From NCBI RefSeq assembly GCF_001043895.1, contig NZ_JTHF01000207.1, positions 1 to 43,641 of the forward strand: 43,641 bases of DNA. Direction: 5' to 3'. Positions 1 to 8,846 of this stretch are shown one piece after another. The translations under genes and the position numbers were made by a program. The stretch comes from Methylobacterium indicum (GTDB taxonomy: Bacteria > Pseudomonadota > Alphaproteobacteria > Rhizobiales > Beijerinckiaceae). The notes below the pieces were generated by a model, which did no database searches, was not told where the DNA came from, and saw only the letters and a list, made by a program, of their open reading frames with translations. Position 1 is the stretch's first letter; every line of letters starts with the position of its first letter.

Positions 1-1353
1 TACGGCCTGGTGCAGGACGGCAACGACTTCTGGAACGCCTCGTTCTTCTGCGGCTCCTGCGCCGTCCTGCGGCGCTCGGCCCTCGACGAGATCGGCGGCT
101 TCGCCGTCGAGACGGTGACCGAGGACGCCCACACGATGCTCAAGCTGCATCGCAAGGGCTGGGAGAGCGCCTATCTCAAGCTGCCGCTCGCGGCCGGCCT
201 CGCGACGGAGCGTCTCGCCCTGCATATCGGCCAGCGCGCCCGCTGGGCGCGCGGCATGATCCAGATCCTGCGGGTCGACAACCCGGTGCTCGGCCGCGGT
301 CTCACCTGGGCCCAGCGCATCTGCTACCTCCAGGCCGGCGGCCACTTCCTGTTCGCGATCCCGCGGATCATCTTCCTGCTGTCGCCCCTGGCCTTCCTTC
401 TCCTCGGGCAGAACATCGTCTCGGCGTCCCCGCTGGCGATCACCGCCTACGCGCTGCCCCACATCGCCTTGTCGGTCGCGGTCAACTCGCGGATGCAGAG
501 GAACTGGCGGCACTCGTTCTGGAGCGAGATCTACGAGACCGTCCTGGCGATGTTCCTCGTACGCACGACCCTGGTGACGCTCGTCAATCCGCGCCGCGGC
601 AAGTTCAACGTCACGGCGAAGGGCGGTCTGCTCGAGAAGGGCTACTTCGATCTCGGGGCGGTGTATCCGAACCTCGTCCTGGCGGCGTTGCTCATCGCCG
701 GCATCGCGCGCGGGGTCGTCTCGCTCATCGTCGTCGACAACGACCTCGTCACCTTCCAGGCGCTGCTGCTCAACAGCATCTGGGCGACCTTCTCGCTCCT
801 CATCGTGATGGCGGCCCTGGCGGTGGGGCGGGAGCGCCGGCAGACCCGGGCCCTGGCGCGCGTGCGGGCCAGCATCCACGCCGAGCTGCGGCTTCCGGAC
901 GGCGAGGTCCTGTCCGGCACGACCCGCGACCTCAGCGAGACCGGCGCCGACCTGCAATGCGCCCTGCCCAGAACCGTCCCGAACGGCTGTCCGCTCGAGG
1001 TCCGGTTCCATCTCGGCGGCGAGGAACTCGTCGTGCCCGCCCAGGTGCTGCGGAGCTATCAGGATGTCATCAAGATCATGTGGGCGCCCCGAAGCATCGA
1101 GGACGAGATGCGCATCGTCCAGGTCGTCTTTGGCCGGGCGGATGCGTGGGCGAACTGGTCGAATTTCAAGACCGACCGCCCGATGGTCAGCCTTTGGCGG
1201 GTCTTGGTCAGCATTCGCGGCCTGTTTCGCCTGCCTGAAGGCGCGAAATCGACGGCTGGCCGGGGCCTGTCCGTGAAATCCGGCGGCGGCGCCACCGTGC
1301 AGACGTTCGTCGCCTCCGAGGCGTCGGCTGGCGAGATGGAGATGAAGTCGTGA
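1..1353 (+). CDS. bcsA: Cellulose synthase catalytic subunit BcsA (C-terminal part, cut by window start)
   Basis: Inner-membrane GT2 synthase that polymerises UDP-glucose into beta-1,4-glucan and extrudes it. The open frame enters from the window edge with no start, so roughly the first 350-400 residues of a normal ~750-850-residue BcsA are missing. What remains shows the FCGSC acceptor-site segment, the TED motif (VTEDAHT), the QxxRW motif (QRARW), several hydrophobic membrane helices, and a C-terminal PilZ domain with RRQTR followed by DLSETG, the RxxxR...D/NxSxxG pattern that binds cyclic di-GMP. Activity is therefore expected to be c-di-GMP dependent. The stop overlaps the start of bcsB by one base, so the genes are translationally coupled. 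Identification is secure. Confidence 0.96.
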   Translation, partial: YGLVQDGNDFWNASFFCGSCAVLRRSALDEIGGFAVETVTEDAHTMLKLHRKGWESAYLKLPLAAGLATERLALHIGQRARWARGMIQILRVDNPVLGRGLTWAQRICYLQAGGHFLFAIPRIIFLLSPLAFLLLGQNIVSASPLAITAYALPHIALSVAVNSRMQRNWRHSFWSEIYETVLAMFLVRTTLVTLVNPRRGKFNVTAKGGLLEKGYFDLGAVYPNLVLAALLIAGIARGVVSLIVVDNDLVTFQALLLNSIWATFSLLIVMAALAVGRERRQTRALARVRASIHAELRLPDGEVLSGTTRDLSETGADLQCALPRTVPNGCPLEVRFHLGGEELVVPAQVLRSYQDVIKIMWAPRSIEDEMRIVQVVFGRADAWANWSNFKTDRPMVSLWRVLVSIRGLFRLPEGAKSTAGRGLSVKSGGGATVQTFVASEASAGEMEMKS

Positions 1354-3785
1354 TGTTCCGTGGAGTCCTTCTGGGTCTCGCCCTGACCTCGGGCTTGACC
1401 GCGCACGCCCTCGGAGCGGCCCCATCGTCACCCGAGACGATGCCGGGCGCGGGCCGGGAGCGCACCCCCGATGCCGGCCGGCAGGCGCAAGCCGGGTCCT
1501 CCGCCCCCGCCCTGTCCGTCCCGATGCCGTCCGCCGACGCGGGGACGCCCCGCGCCTCGAGCCTCGATCTTCCCTCGGCCGTCCCGCCGGCCGAGGGGAC
1601 GGCACCGGCCTCGGCCCCCCGGGCGGCGGAGACCCGGCAGGTCGTCCTCAGCCTGCGCCAGCTCGGGGCCCAGGGGCCGCTGGCCCTGCGCGGCGTGAGC
1701 GAATTGCAGGGCGTGCAGTTCGGGATCCGCAGCGACGAGGTCGTCACCGGGGCGACCCTGAAGCTGCGCGGCGCGATGTCCCCGTCGCTGATGGCCCAGT
1801 TCAGCAACGTCACCGTCACGCTCAACGAACAATATGTCGGCACGATCCCGGCCACCGAGGGGCAGACGCGCTTCGAGGGCATCGAGATGCCGGTCGACCC
1901 GGTGTTCTTCGCCGAGGACAACCGCCTGAACTTCCGGTTCGTCGGCCGTTACGCCGAGACCTGCAACGATCCGCTGAGCGGGCTGCTGTGGTCGACGGTC
2001 TCGGATACCAGCACGCTCACGCTCACGCTGGTGCGCCTGCCGCCGCAGCGCGATCTCAGCCGCCTGCCGCTGCCGTTCTTCGAGGCCCGCGACCGGCAGC
2101 AGACCGTCCTGCCCTTCGTCATCCAGGCGAATCCCGGCAACGACGTCCTGGAGAGCTCCGGCATCGTCTCGTCCTGGTTCGGCCAGATGGCCGGGTTCCG
2201 GGGCGCGAGCTTCCCCGTCTCGGCGGCGCTGCCGGCAAGCCGCAACGGCATCGTCGTGGCGACCGCCGACACCCTGCCTCCGGGCCTGAGCGTCGGGCGC
2301 ATCGAGGGGCCGACGATCGCGATCGTCCCGAACCCCAACGACGCCTCCGGCTCGCTCCTCCTCGTCGCGGGCCGCAACGGGCAGGAACTCGTGAGCGCGG
2401 CGCGGTCCCTCGTCCTCGGCAGCCGGACGCTCGGCGGCCAGCAGGCCGTGGTCGGCGCTCCGGTCCTCGCCAGGCGCAAGCCCTACGACGCGCCGGCCTG
2501 GGTTCCGACCGACCGCCCGGTGCGCTTCGGCGAGCTCGTCGATCCGAGCGAGCTCCAGGCCACGGGCTACGCCCCCGGCGCCCTGCGCGTCCCCTTCCGC
2601 ACGGCCCCCGACCTCTATACCTGGCGCCGCCAGGGCTTCCCCGCCGAGATCCGCTATCGCGCGCCTCCCGGCCCGATCGTCGATCTGGCCGTGTCCCGGC
2701 TCGATGTGGGGATCAACAACATCTACCTGGCGAGCATGCCGCTCGCCGAGGACGCGACCCGCCGGAACGCGTGGCTGCCCTCGATCTTCCAGGGCGAGGA
2801 CGTGCGCCAGGTGCTCAATAGCGGCGACGCGAGCACCGCGCGCCGGATCGACGTGCCGGCCTACGACGTGTTCGGGCAGAACGCCCTGCAATTCACCTTC
2901 GACACGCGGCCCCTCGGCCGCGGCGCCTGCGCGGGCGTTCCGGGCGACCTGCGGATGGCCGTCGATCCCGACAGCACGATCGATTTCAGCCGCGCGCGCC
3001 GCATCACCAGCCTGCCGAACCTCGCCTTCTTCGTGAACAGCGGCTTCCCCTTCAGCCGCATGGCCGATCTGAGCGAGACCGCCGTCGTGATGCCGCCCCG
3101 GGCGGATCTGCGCGAGGTCCAGGCCTTCCTCGACCTCATGGGCCGCCTCGGCTCGCAGACCGGCTACCCCGCCACCGGCGTCGCCGTCGTGCGGCCCGAC
3201 CAGGTCGCCGGCGTCTCCAACCGCGACCTCCTCGTGGTCGGCACCCTCGACCGGCTCCAGGCCGGCGCGGATCTCCTGCGCACCAGCCCGGTCCGCCTCG
3301 AAGGCGACCGCATCCGCATCGCCCTCAGCTCGCCGATCGAGAACATGCGGCGGGCGCTCGATTTCGGGCGCGAGGACCGCCGGGAGGCGGCCCAGTCGAT
3401 CCTGCAGGGCGCGCCCGCCAGCGGCTTCGCCGCGCTCATCGGTGCCGAGAGCCCCCTGGCGCGCGGCCGCAGCCTCGTCGCGATCGTCGCCGGCGGGACC
3501 GAGGCCCTGCAGAGCGTCGTTCCGACCCTCAACGATCCCGAGCAGGCGCCCAAGGTCCAGGGCGACCTCGCCATCATGACGGATGGCCGGCCGGTCAGCT
3601 TCCGGGTCGGCGACACCTACACGGTCGGGCACCTGCCGTACTGGCTCTATCCGTCCTGGTACTTCCAGGATTCGCCGCTCGGCCTCGTCGCCGTGCTGCT
3701 GATCGGCTCCGCCATGCTCGGCCTCGTCCTCTACCGGGCCCTGCGGCGGCGCGCCCGCGCCCGGATGCGCGAGATCGAGTCGTGA
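1353..3785 (+). CDS. bcsB: Cellulose synthase regulatory subunit BcsB
   Basis: Periplasmic, membrane-anchored partner of BcsA that guides the nascent glucan through the periplasm. About 810 residues. It has an N-terminal signal segment, a Pro/Ala-rich linker (about residues 25-95), a long beta-rich body typical of the alternating carbohydrate-binding and flavodoxin-like domains, and a single C-terminal transmembrane helix near residues 775-800 followed by an Arg-rich cytoplasmic tail. I chose the ATG at 1353, which overlaps the bcsA stop (TGATG); a GTG at 1350 would add one residue. The end overlaps bcsC by four bases. The position between bcsA and a bcsC-type gene confirms the family call. 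Confidence 0.95.
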   Translation: MFRGVLLGLALTSGLTAHALGAAPSSPETMPGAGRERTPDAGRQAQAGSSAPALSVPMPSADAGTPRASSLDLPSAVPPAEGTAPASAPRAAETRQVVLSLRQLGAQGPLALRGVSELQGVQFGIRSDEVVTGATLKLRGAMSPSLMAQFSNVTVTLNEQYVGTIPATEGQTRFEGIEMPVDPVFFAEDNRLNFRFVGRYAETCNDPLSGLLWSTVSDTSTLTLTLVRLPPQRDLSRLPLPFFEARDRQQTVLPFVIQANPGNDVLESSGIVSSWFGQMAGFRGASFPVSAALPASRNGIVVATADTLPPGLSVGRIEGPTIAIVPNPNDASGSLLLVAGRNGQELVSAARSLVLGSRTLGGQQAVVGAPVLARRKPYDAPAWVPTDRPVRFGELVDPSELQATGYAPGALRVPFRTAPDLYTWRRQGFPAEIRYRAPPGPIVDLAVSRLDVGINNIYLASMPLAEDATRRNAWLPSIFQGEDVRQVLNSGDASTARRIDVPAYDVFGQNALQFTFDTRPLGRGACAGVPGDLRMAVDPDSTIDFSRARRITSLPNLAFFVNSGFPFSRMADLSETAVVMPPRADLREVQAFLDLMGRLGSQTGYPATGVAVVRPDQVAGVSNRDLLVVGTLDRLQAGADLLRTSPVRLEGDRIRIALSSPIENMRRALDFGREDRREAAQSILQGAPASGFAALIGAESPLARGRSLVAIVAGGTEALQSVVPTLNDPEQAPKVQGDLAIMTDGRPVSFRVGDTYTVGHLPYWLYPSWYFQDSPLGLVAVLLIGSAMLGLVLYRALRRRARARMREIES

Positions 3786-6700
3786 GACCGCTCGCCATCA
3801 TGACCGACCTCGTCCGCCCCACCCAGCACCGAGCGGCGTCCCGGGCCCAGGCCGCGGCGTTCGCCGAACTCGACGAGAGAGACCGTCCCACCGTGCAGCC
3901 CGCTCTTCCCTCGTCCGCCACGCCGCGCCGGTGCTCCTGCACGCACCCGCTCGGCCAAGCCGGCCTCCGGGCCGTGCTGGCCGCCTCGGTCGCCCTCTCG
4001 GCGATGCTCATCCCCTCGGACGGGGCGCGCGCGCAGGCGCTGCCGCCCGCGATCCTGGGCGGGATTCCGGCCGCCCCCGGCGCGCCGGTTCCCCCGCCGG
4101 CAGGCAGTTCCCCCGCGGCGGCCGAGACCGCTCCGGCCGGGGTTCCGGCCTCCGAGGCACCGAGAACCGCGGCGGCCCCGGCGGATCCGGAGCCCTCCGT
4201 TCCCGAGAAGGTCCTCCTCGAGCAGGCCACCTACTGGCGCAACCAGTCCCAGCCGGCCCGGGCGATCCAGAGCCTCAACCGCATCCTCACGCTCAATCCC
4301 AGCGCCGGCGCGCTCTCGCTGCTCGCCAAGGCGCAGATCGACGCCGGCCAGACCGGGGAGGCCCGGCAGACCCTCGAGCGGCTGCGCGCGGCCTACCCGC
4401 AGGATGCCCGCGTCGCCGAGATCGAGCACGACCTCAAGGTCGGCCAGCCCGACCCCGCCAAGCTCGAGGAGGCCCGCAGCCTCGCCCAGCAGGGCCGCTC
4501 GACCCTGGCGGTCCAGGCCTACCAGCAGGCGTTCAACGGCGCGACGCCCCCGACCCGCTACGCCTCGGAATACTACCAGACCCTCGGCGGCACCTCCGCG
4601 GGCTTCGAGCCGGCCCGCGAAGGTCTCGGCCAGATCGTCGCCGTCAATCCGCGCGATCCGCGGGCCCAGCTCGCCTATGCGCGCCTGCTCTCCTACCAGG
4701 AAGCCACCCGCGACGAGGCGATCGAGCGGCTCACGCGGCTGGCCGGCAACGCCTCCACCGGCGAGGAGGCGGACCGCGCCCTGAAGCAGGCCCTGCTGTG
4801 GCTGCCGGACACGGCCGACAGCCAGAAGGTCGTCGAGGCCTACGCCGCGCGCCACCCGAACGACGCCCAGATCGCCGAGAAGCTGGGGCTGATCCGCAAT
4901 CCGCCGCAATCCCCCGTGGAGGTCGGGGGGCAGGCCCGCACCACCGGCTTCGAGAAGCTGGAGAAGAAGCTCTACGTCGAGGCCGAGCAGGACTTCTCGA
5001 AGGCGCTCTCGGTCAACGCCGAGGATGCGGACGCGACGGCGGGGATGGGCTTCCTGCGGCTCAAGCAGGGCCGGTTCGAGGAGGGACGCCGCCTCCTCAA
5101 GCAGGCGCTCGAGCTCGGCCCGACCGATGCCGAGGGCATCCAGTCCGCCCTGAAGAGCACCGAGCCCGTCTCCGGCGGTAAGGGCGTGGACGAAGCCCAG
5201 CTGCGCGAGATCCGCGCGCAATACGCCCAGGTGTCCCGCCTGACCCGGCGCGGACGCTACGCCGAGGCCGAGGCCCTGCTGCGCCGGCTCGGCGGCTCCG
5301 ACCCCGACTGGGGCTACTATCTCCAGATGGGCGCCATCCAGGCCCTGTCCGGCAAGACGCGGGAGGCCGAGGCGACCTACCGCCAGGCCCTGGCGAAGAA
5401 GCCCGGCAACGCGGCGGCGACCATCGGCCTGGCCGGCGTCCTCCTGCGCCAGGGCCGCGAGCGCGAGGCCGAGGCACTCTACGTCAAGGTCGGCGATACC
5501 CGGGCTCTCGGCCGGATGCGGGCCGAGCGGCTGCGCAGCCAGGCCCGCGGCGTCGCCGACCCGGTGGCGCAGGCGGGCCTGTACCGGGCGGCGGTCCAGG
5601 CCGATCCGACCAACCCGTGGCTGCGCCTCGAACTCGCCCGGGCGCTGCTGCGCCAGGGCCGCGGCAGCGACGCCCGGACCGTGATGGCGCCCGTCGGCAC
5701 CGACGGGCAGGATCCCCAAGGGCCCGAAGCCGCGTTCTACTTCGCGGTCGAGGTCAAGGACCTCGACCAGGCCGCCGCCTTCGCCGCGCGCGTCCCCGCC
5801 GGGAAGCGTACGCCCCAGATGGTCGCGCTCCAGCAGCGGGTCGCGGTGCGGGCCGAGGTGGCGCAGGCGGCCCGGGAGATGAACCGTCAGGCCTTCAAGA
5901 CCCGGATGCTCGGCCTTGCCGCCGCGCCGGATCCGACGGGCGCCCGCGTCCTGGAGATCTCCCAGACCCTGGTCGGGCTGGACGATCGCGCCGCCGCCGC
6001 CGACGCCGTGGCGACCGCGCTCGCGACGACGCCCGCCCCGTCGCTGCAGCAGCGCCTCGCCTACGCCAACGCGCTGGCCGGGGCGGACCGCCAGTACGAT
6101 GCCGTGAAGCTGCTCGACGGGATCGACGCCGCCACGCTGCCGCGGGACGAGCGCAAGGCCGTCAGCGCGACCGTGAACGGGGTGACGGCCGCCGCCGCGG
6201 ACCGGCTGCGGCTCGACGGGCGCTACGCCGATGCGCTGGTGCAGCTCTCCCGTCGCCTCGAGGCCGATCCCGACAGCCCGGCCCTGAACATGGCGCTCGC
6301 GCGGCTCTACGTCTCGCGGATGGAGCTCGGCCGCGCGGTGGCGATCACCCAGGAGCTCCTCGCGCGCGATCCCGCCGACATGGATGTCCGCCGCGCCGCG
6401 GTCTCGGCCCTGATCGCGGTCGGGGACCTGCCGCGGGCCGATGCGGTCGCCCAGGAGGGGGTCCAGGGCGCACCGGGCGATGCGCGCGCCCACATGATCT
6501 CCGCCCTGGTCGCGCAGGCCCTGGACGACCGGGCCCGGGTGATGCAGGACCTGCGCACGGCCCGCGCGCTCAGCCGCTCGGACGGCGACGTGCGGGCCGT
6601 CGCCGCCCTCGAGGATGCGCCGGCGGGCGCCGCATCGGTGGTGCCCCAGGGGGCCCGCTGGACCAGCGGCCGGGACTCCTTCCGTCCCGGTCCCCTCGCG

Positions 6701-7900
6701 GAGGGTGCGTCCGGCCGCGTGCCCGACATCCTGGGGGAGATCGGCTACGCCCAGCGCGACAGCCTGGCGCGCCGCCTCGACCGCGACATCGCCGACCTCC
6801 AGGACGAGGTGGCGCCCCAGATGCGTGTCGGCCTCGGCTTCCTCGGGCGGTCCGGCGAGGGCGGCCTGAGCCGCCTGAGCGCGATCACCGCGCCGATCGA
6901 TGCGAGCTTCTCGCCCGGCGGCGTCGGCCGCCTGCGGGTGCAGGTCACGCCGACGGCCATCGACGGCAACACGCCCCGCGGCGACCGGCTGCAGCGCTTC
7001 GGCACGAACCCGGCCCAGGCCGCCCTCGGCCTGCCGAACGGGATCGCCGCGGCCCAAGCCCAGGAGGGCGTCGGCCTCAACCTCGCCTACAGCTACCGCT
7101 CCTTCACGGTCGATGTCGGGACGACGCCGATCGGCTTCGTCAAGACCAACGTCGTCGGCGGCATCGAGGCGGCGCCGCTCCTCACCCCGGAGCTGCGCCT
7201 GCGGATGATCGCGGAGCGCCGGGCGATCCTCAACAGCGCGCTCTCCTACGGCGGCGCCCGCGATCCCGCCACGGGGGCGACCTGGGGCGGCGTGGTGCGC
7301 AACCGCGGCTACGCCCAGATGGAATGGGCCCCCGGGCGCTGGTTCGTCTATGCGGGGGCCGGCGGCGGCGTCGTCACCGGCGAGCGCGTGCGCGACAACC
7401 GCTTCGTCGAGGCCGCGATCGGCGCCTCCTACGGCCTCTACATCGACGGCCCGCAGGAATTGCGGGTCGGCCTGAGCGTGCCGTATTTCGACTACGCGCA
7501 GAACCAGAACGCCTTCACGTTCGGGAGCGGCGGCTATTTCAGCCCGCAGAACTACGTCGCCCTCCAGGTGCCGGTCTCCTGGCGCGACCAGCCGCTCCCC
7601 GACCTGAGCTACACGCTGTCGGGTTCGATCGGTTACCAATCCTTCGCCCAGCGCTCCGCCGCGGTGTTTCCGAACGATCGCGGCTTGCAGGCCCTGTTGA
7701 GCGCTTCCGATGCCGGGATCCCCGCCATCATTCCGGGCAAGCGCGGAACCGGCCTCTCCTACGCGGCCTCCGCAGAGTTCGAATACCGGCTGTCCCAGGC
7801 GTTCAGGGTCGGCGGCCGCGCCGCGTTCCAGCACGCGGGCGACTATTCCGAGGGCAGCGCGGTCGTCTTCGGCCGCTACTTGTTCGAGACCATCCAGTGA
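3782..7900 (+). CDS. bcsC: Cellulose export protein BcsC (TPR domain plus outer-membrane barrel)
   Basis: Exports cellulose through the outer membrane. About 1372 residues, similar to Komagataeibacter BcsC and longer than the ~1150-residue E. coli protein. Many TPR-like helical repeats run from about residue 135 to 950. The last ~340 residues have the alternating aromatic/glycine pattern of a beta-barrel and end FGRYLFETIQ. The GTG at 3782 overlaps the bcsB stop by four bases, but it puts about 55 residues in front of the hydrophobic signal core (about residues 62-82, ending GARAQ). Later starts at 3800 (ATG) or 3893 (GTG, behind a GAGAGA stretch) may be the real ones. The stop overlaps bcsD by one base. 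Confidence 0.94.
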   Translation: MRPLAIMTDLVRPTQHRAASRAQAAAFAELDERDRPTVQPALPSSATPRRCSCTHPLGQAGLRAVLAASVALSAMLIPSDGARAQALPPAILGGIPAAPGAPVPPPAGSSPAAAETAPAGVPASEAPRTAAAPADPEPSVPEKVLLEQATYWRNQSQPARAIQSLNRILTLNPSAGALSLLAKAQIDAGQTGEARQTLERLRAAYPQDARVAEIEHDLKVGQPDPAKLEEARSLAQQGRSTLAVQAYQQAFNGATPPTRYASEYYQTLGGTSAGFEPAREGLGQIVAVNPRDPRAQLAYARLLSYQEATRDEAIERLTRLAGNASTGEEADRALKQALLWLPDTADSQKVVEAYAARHPNDAQIAEKLGLIRNPPQSPVEVGGQARTTGFEKLEKKLYVEAEQDFSKALSVNAEDADATAGMGFLRLKQGRFEEGRRLLKQALELGPTDAEGIQSALKSTEPVSGGKGVDEAQLREIRAQYAQVSRLTRRGRYAEAEALLRRLGGSDPDWGYYLQMGAIQALSGKTREAEATYRQALAKKPGNAAATIGLAGVLLRQGREREAEALYVKVGDTRALGRMRAERLRSQARGVADPVAQAGLYRAAVQADPTNPWLRLELARALLRQGRGSDARTVMAPVGTDGQDPQGPEAAFYFAVEVKDLDQAAAFAARVPAGKRTPQMVALQQRVAVRAEVAQAAREMNRQAFKTRMLGLAAAPDPTGARVLEISQTLVGLDDRAAAADAVATALATTPAPSLQQRLAYANALAGADRQYDAVKLLDGIDAATLPRDERKAVSATVNGVTAAAADRLRLDGRYADALVQLSRRLEADPDSPALNMALARLYVSRMELGRAVAITQELLARDPADMDVRRAAVSALIAVGDLPRADAVAQEGVQGAPGDARAHMISALVAQALDDRARVMQDLRTARALSRSDGDVRAVAALEDAPAGAASVVPQGARWTSGRDSFRPGPLAEGASGRVPDILGEIGYAQRDSLARRLDRDIADLQDEVAPQMRVGLGFLGRSGEGGLSRLSAITAPIDASFSPGGVGRLRVQVTPTAIDGNTPRGDRLQRFGTNPAQAALGLPNGIAAAQAQEGVGLNLAYSYRSFTVDVGTTPIGFVKTNVVGGIEAAPLLTPELRLRMIAERRAILNSALSYGGARDPATGATWGGVVRNRGYAQMEWAPGRWFVYAGAGGGVVTGERVRDNRFVEAAIGASYGLYIDGPQELRVGLSVPYFDYAQNQNAFTFGSGGYFSPQNYVALQVPVSWRDQPLPDLSYTLSGSIGYQSFAQRSAAVFPNDRGLQALLSASDAGIPAIIPGKRGTGLSYAASAEFEYRLSQAFRVGGRAAFQHAGDYSEGSAVVFGRYLFETIQ

Positions 7901-8379
7901 TGAGCACGCCCGATACCCACCTGATGGCGCAGCGGCCGCGCTGGCGCCTGTTCCTGCGGGTCCTCGCCGCCCGGCTCGATTCCGTGCTCGACGCGGACCA
8001 GCGGGACGCCCTGCTGCGCGACGTCGGCGCCGACATGGCCCGCGGCGCGGCGCTGCCGCCCGTCTCGACCCTCGATGCCCTCGAGGACGAGATCAACGAG
8101 GTGCTGAGCGATCTGGGCTGGGGCCGGGCCAGCCTCGCGCTGGACGAGGCCGCGCGCGTCCTCAGCATCGTCCACACGCATCTCCCGACGATCGGATCGA
8201 TCGAGGGCCACCGCGGTCCCTGGCTCTCGGCGGTGCTCGAAGGCCTCTACACGTCCTGGCTCGCGCAGCAGCCCCACGCCGCGCCCGGTCTCGTGGCGCG
8301 ACGCACGGCACGCCGCACGAAGGACGTCCTCGTCCTGACCTACGGCAAGGATTCGGCGATGACAGGCAGTCCAGCCTAG
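7900..8379 (+). CDS. bcsD: Cellulose synthase subunit BcsD
   Basis: 159 residues, the normal BcsD size (156 in Komagataeibacter). BcsD is a periplasmic, ring-forming accessory protein that channels glucan chains and promotes crystalline fibre formation; this is family knowledge. Sequence features are the N-terminal WRLFLRVLAARLDSVL helix, the DVGADMARG segment, an acidic ALEDEINEVLSDLGWG helix and a C-terminal SWLAQQ helix, which match the family layout. There is no signal peptide, as in known BcsD. The ATG overlaps the bcsC stop by one base, making it the last gene of the coupled bcsABCD operon. Presence of BcsD marks this as a type I operon. Confidence 0.88.
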   Translation: MSTPDTHLMAQRPRWRLFLRVLAARLDSVLDADQRDALLRDVGADMARGAALPPVSTLDALEDEINEVLSDLGWGRASLALDEAARVLSIVHTHLPTIGSIEGHRGPWLSAVLEGLYTSWLAQQPHAAPGLVARRTARRTKDVLVLTYGKDSAMTGSPA

Positions 8380-8846
8380 ACCATCCGCGCGACGAGGCGG
8401 TTATCGGTTCGCCGAACGAAAATGCGGAGACATCGAAAACCTTCGGCATTCTCCGACGAAGTGGGTGTCGGTGGCGCGACGGCAAATTTCGCGAAACTGG
8501 AGGTCCGAAGCATGGCCCGATCGCAAGCCGATCGCACGAAAACCGGGGGATATCCCCGATCGAGGCGGGATGTCGCGCCGGTTCGTGACTGTCGCCGCGC
8601 CACTTTGATTTGACAGATCGGTAATAGTTTTGACCGACCATGCATGTAAGCGCTTCAAGGCAAGGATAAGCGCCTCTTCATGGTAAATGAGGCTGAAACT
8701 GAAGTTCCGGCGCGGATCCTCGTCTGACCGCGATCGGATCTTGCTGCACACGATCCGGTGGGTCGGACCTCGGAGACACGAGAAAGGCGGCGTCGTCAGC
8801 GCGATGCCGTCGCACGCAACCACGAATTGGGATGGGCGCATCCGCC
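8380..8846 (+). other. Intergenic region between bcsD and the acetylation genes, probable promoter region
   Basis: About 467 bases without a supportable gene; small frames here have no recognisable protein features. It contains an inverted-repeat element (8408-8460, listed separately) and an AT-richer stretch around 8600-8650 with TTGACA-like and TTGACC-like hexamers. I could not pair either with a convincing -10 box. TAAGCGC occurs twice (about 8647 and 8671). A separate promoter for the acetylation genes is likely because of the gap, but none is demonstrated. Confidence 0.4.
8408..8460. repeat. Small inverted-repeat (REP-like) element, copy 1
   Basis: TTCGCCGAACGAAAATGC at 8408-8425 faces GCATTCTCCGACGAA at 8446-8460, whose reverse complement TTCGTCGGAGAATGC is closely similar. 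The pieces TCCGACGAAGTGG and GGTTCG-CGAA-AAAATGCGG both recur at 13961-14002. It lies just after the bcsABCD operon, like a REP or transcript-end hairpin. Confidence 0.5.

Noticed and set aside
3731..7834. Very long open frame antisense to bcsC
   Set aside because: Composition is Arg/Gly/Ala-rich with no domain; it mirrors the GC-rich codon pattern of bcsC, which has clear TPR and barrel features.
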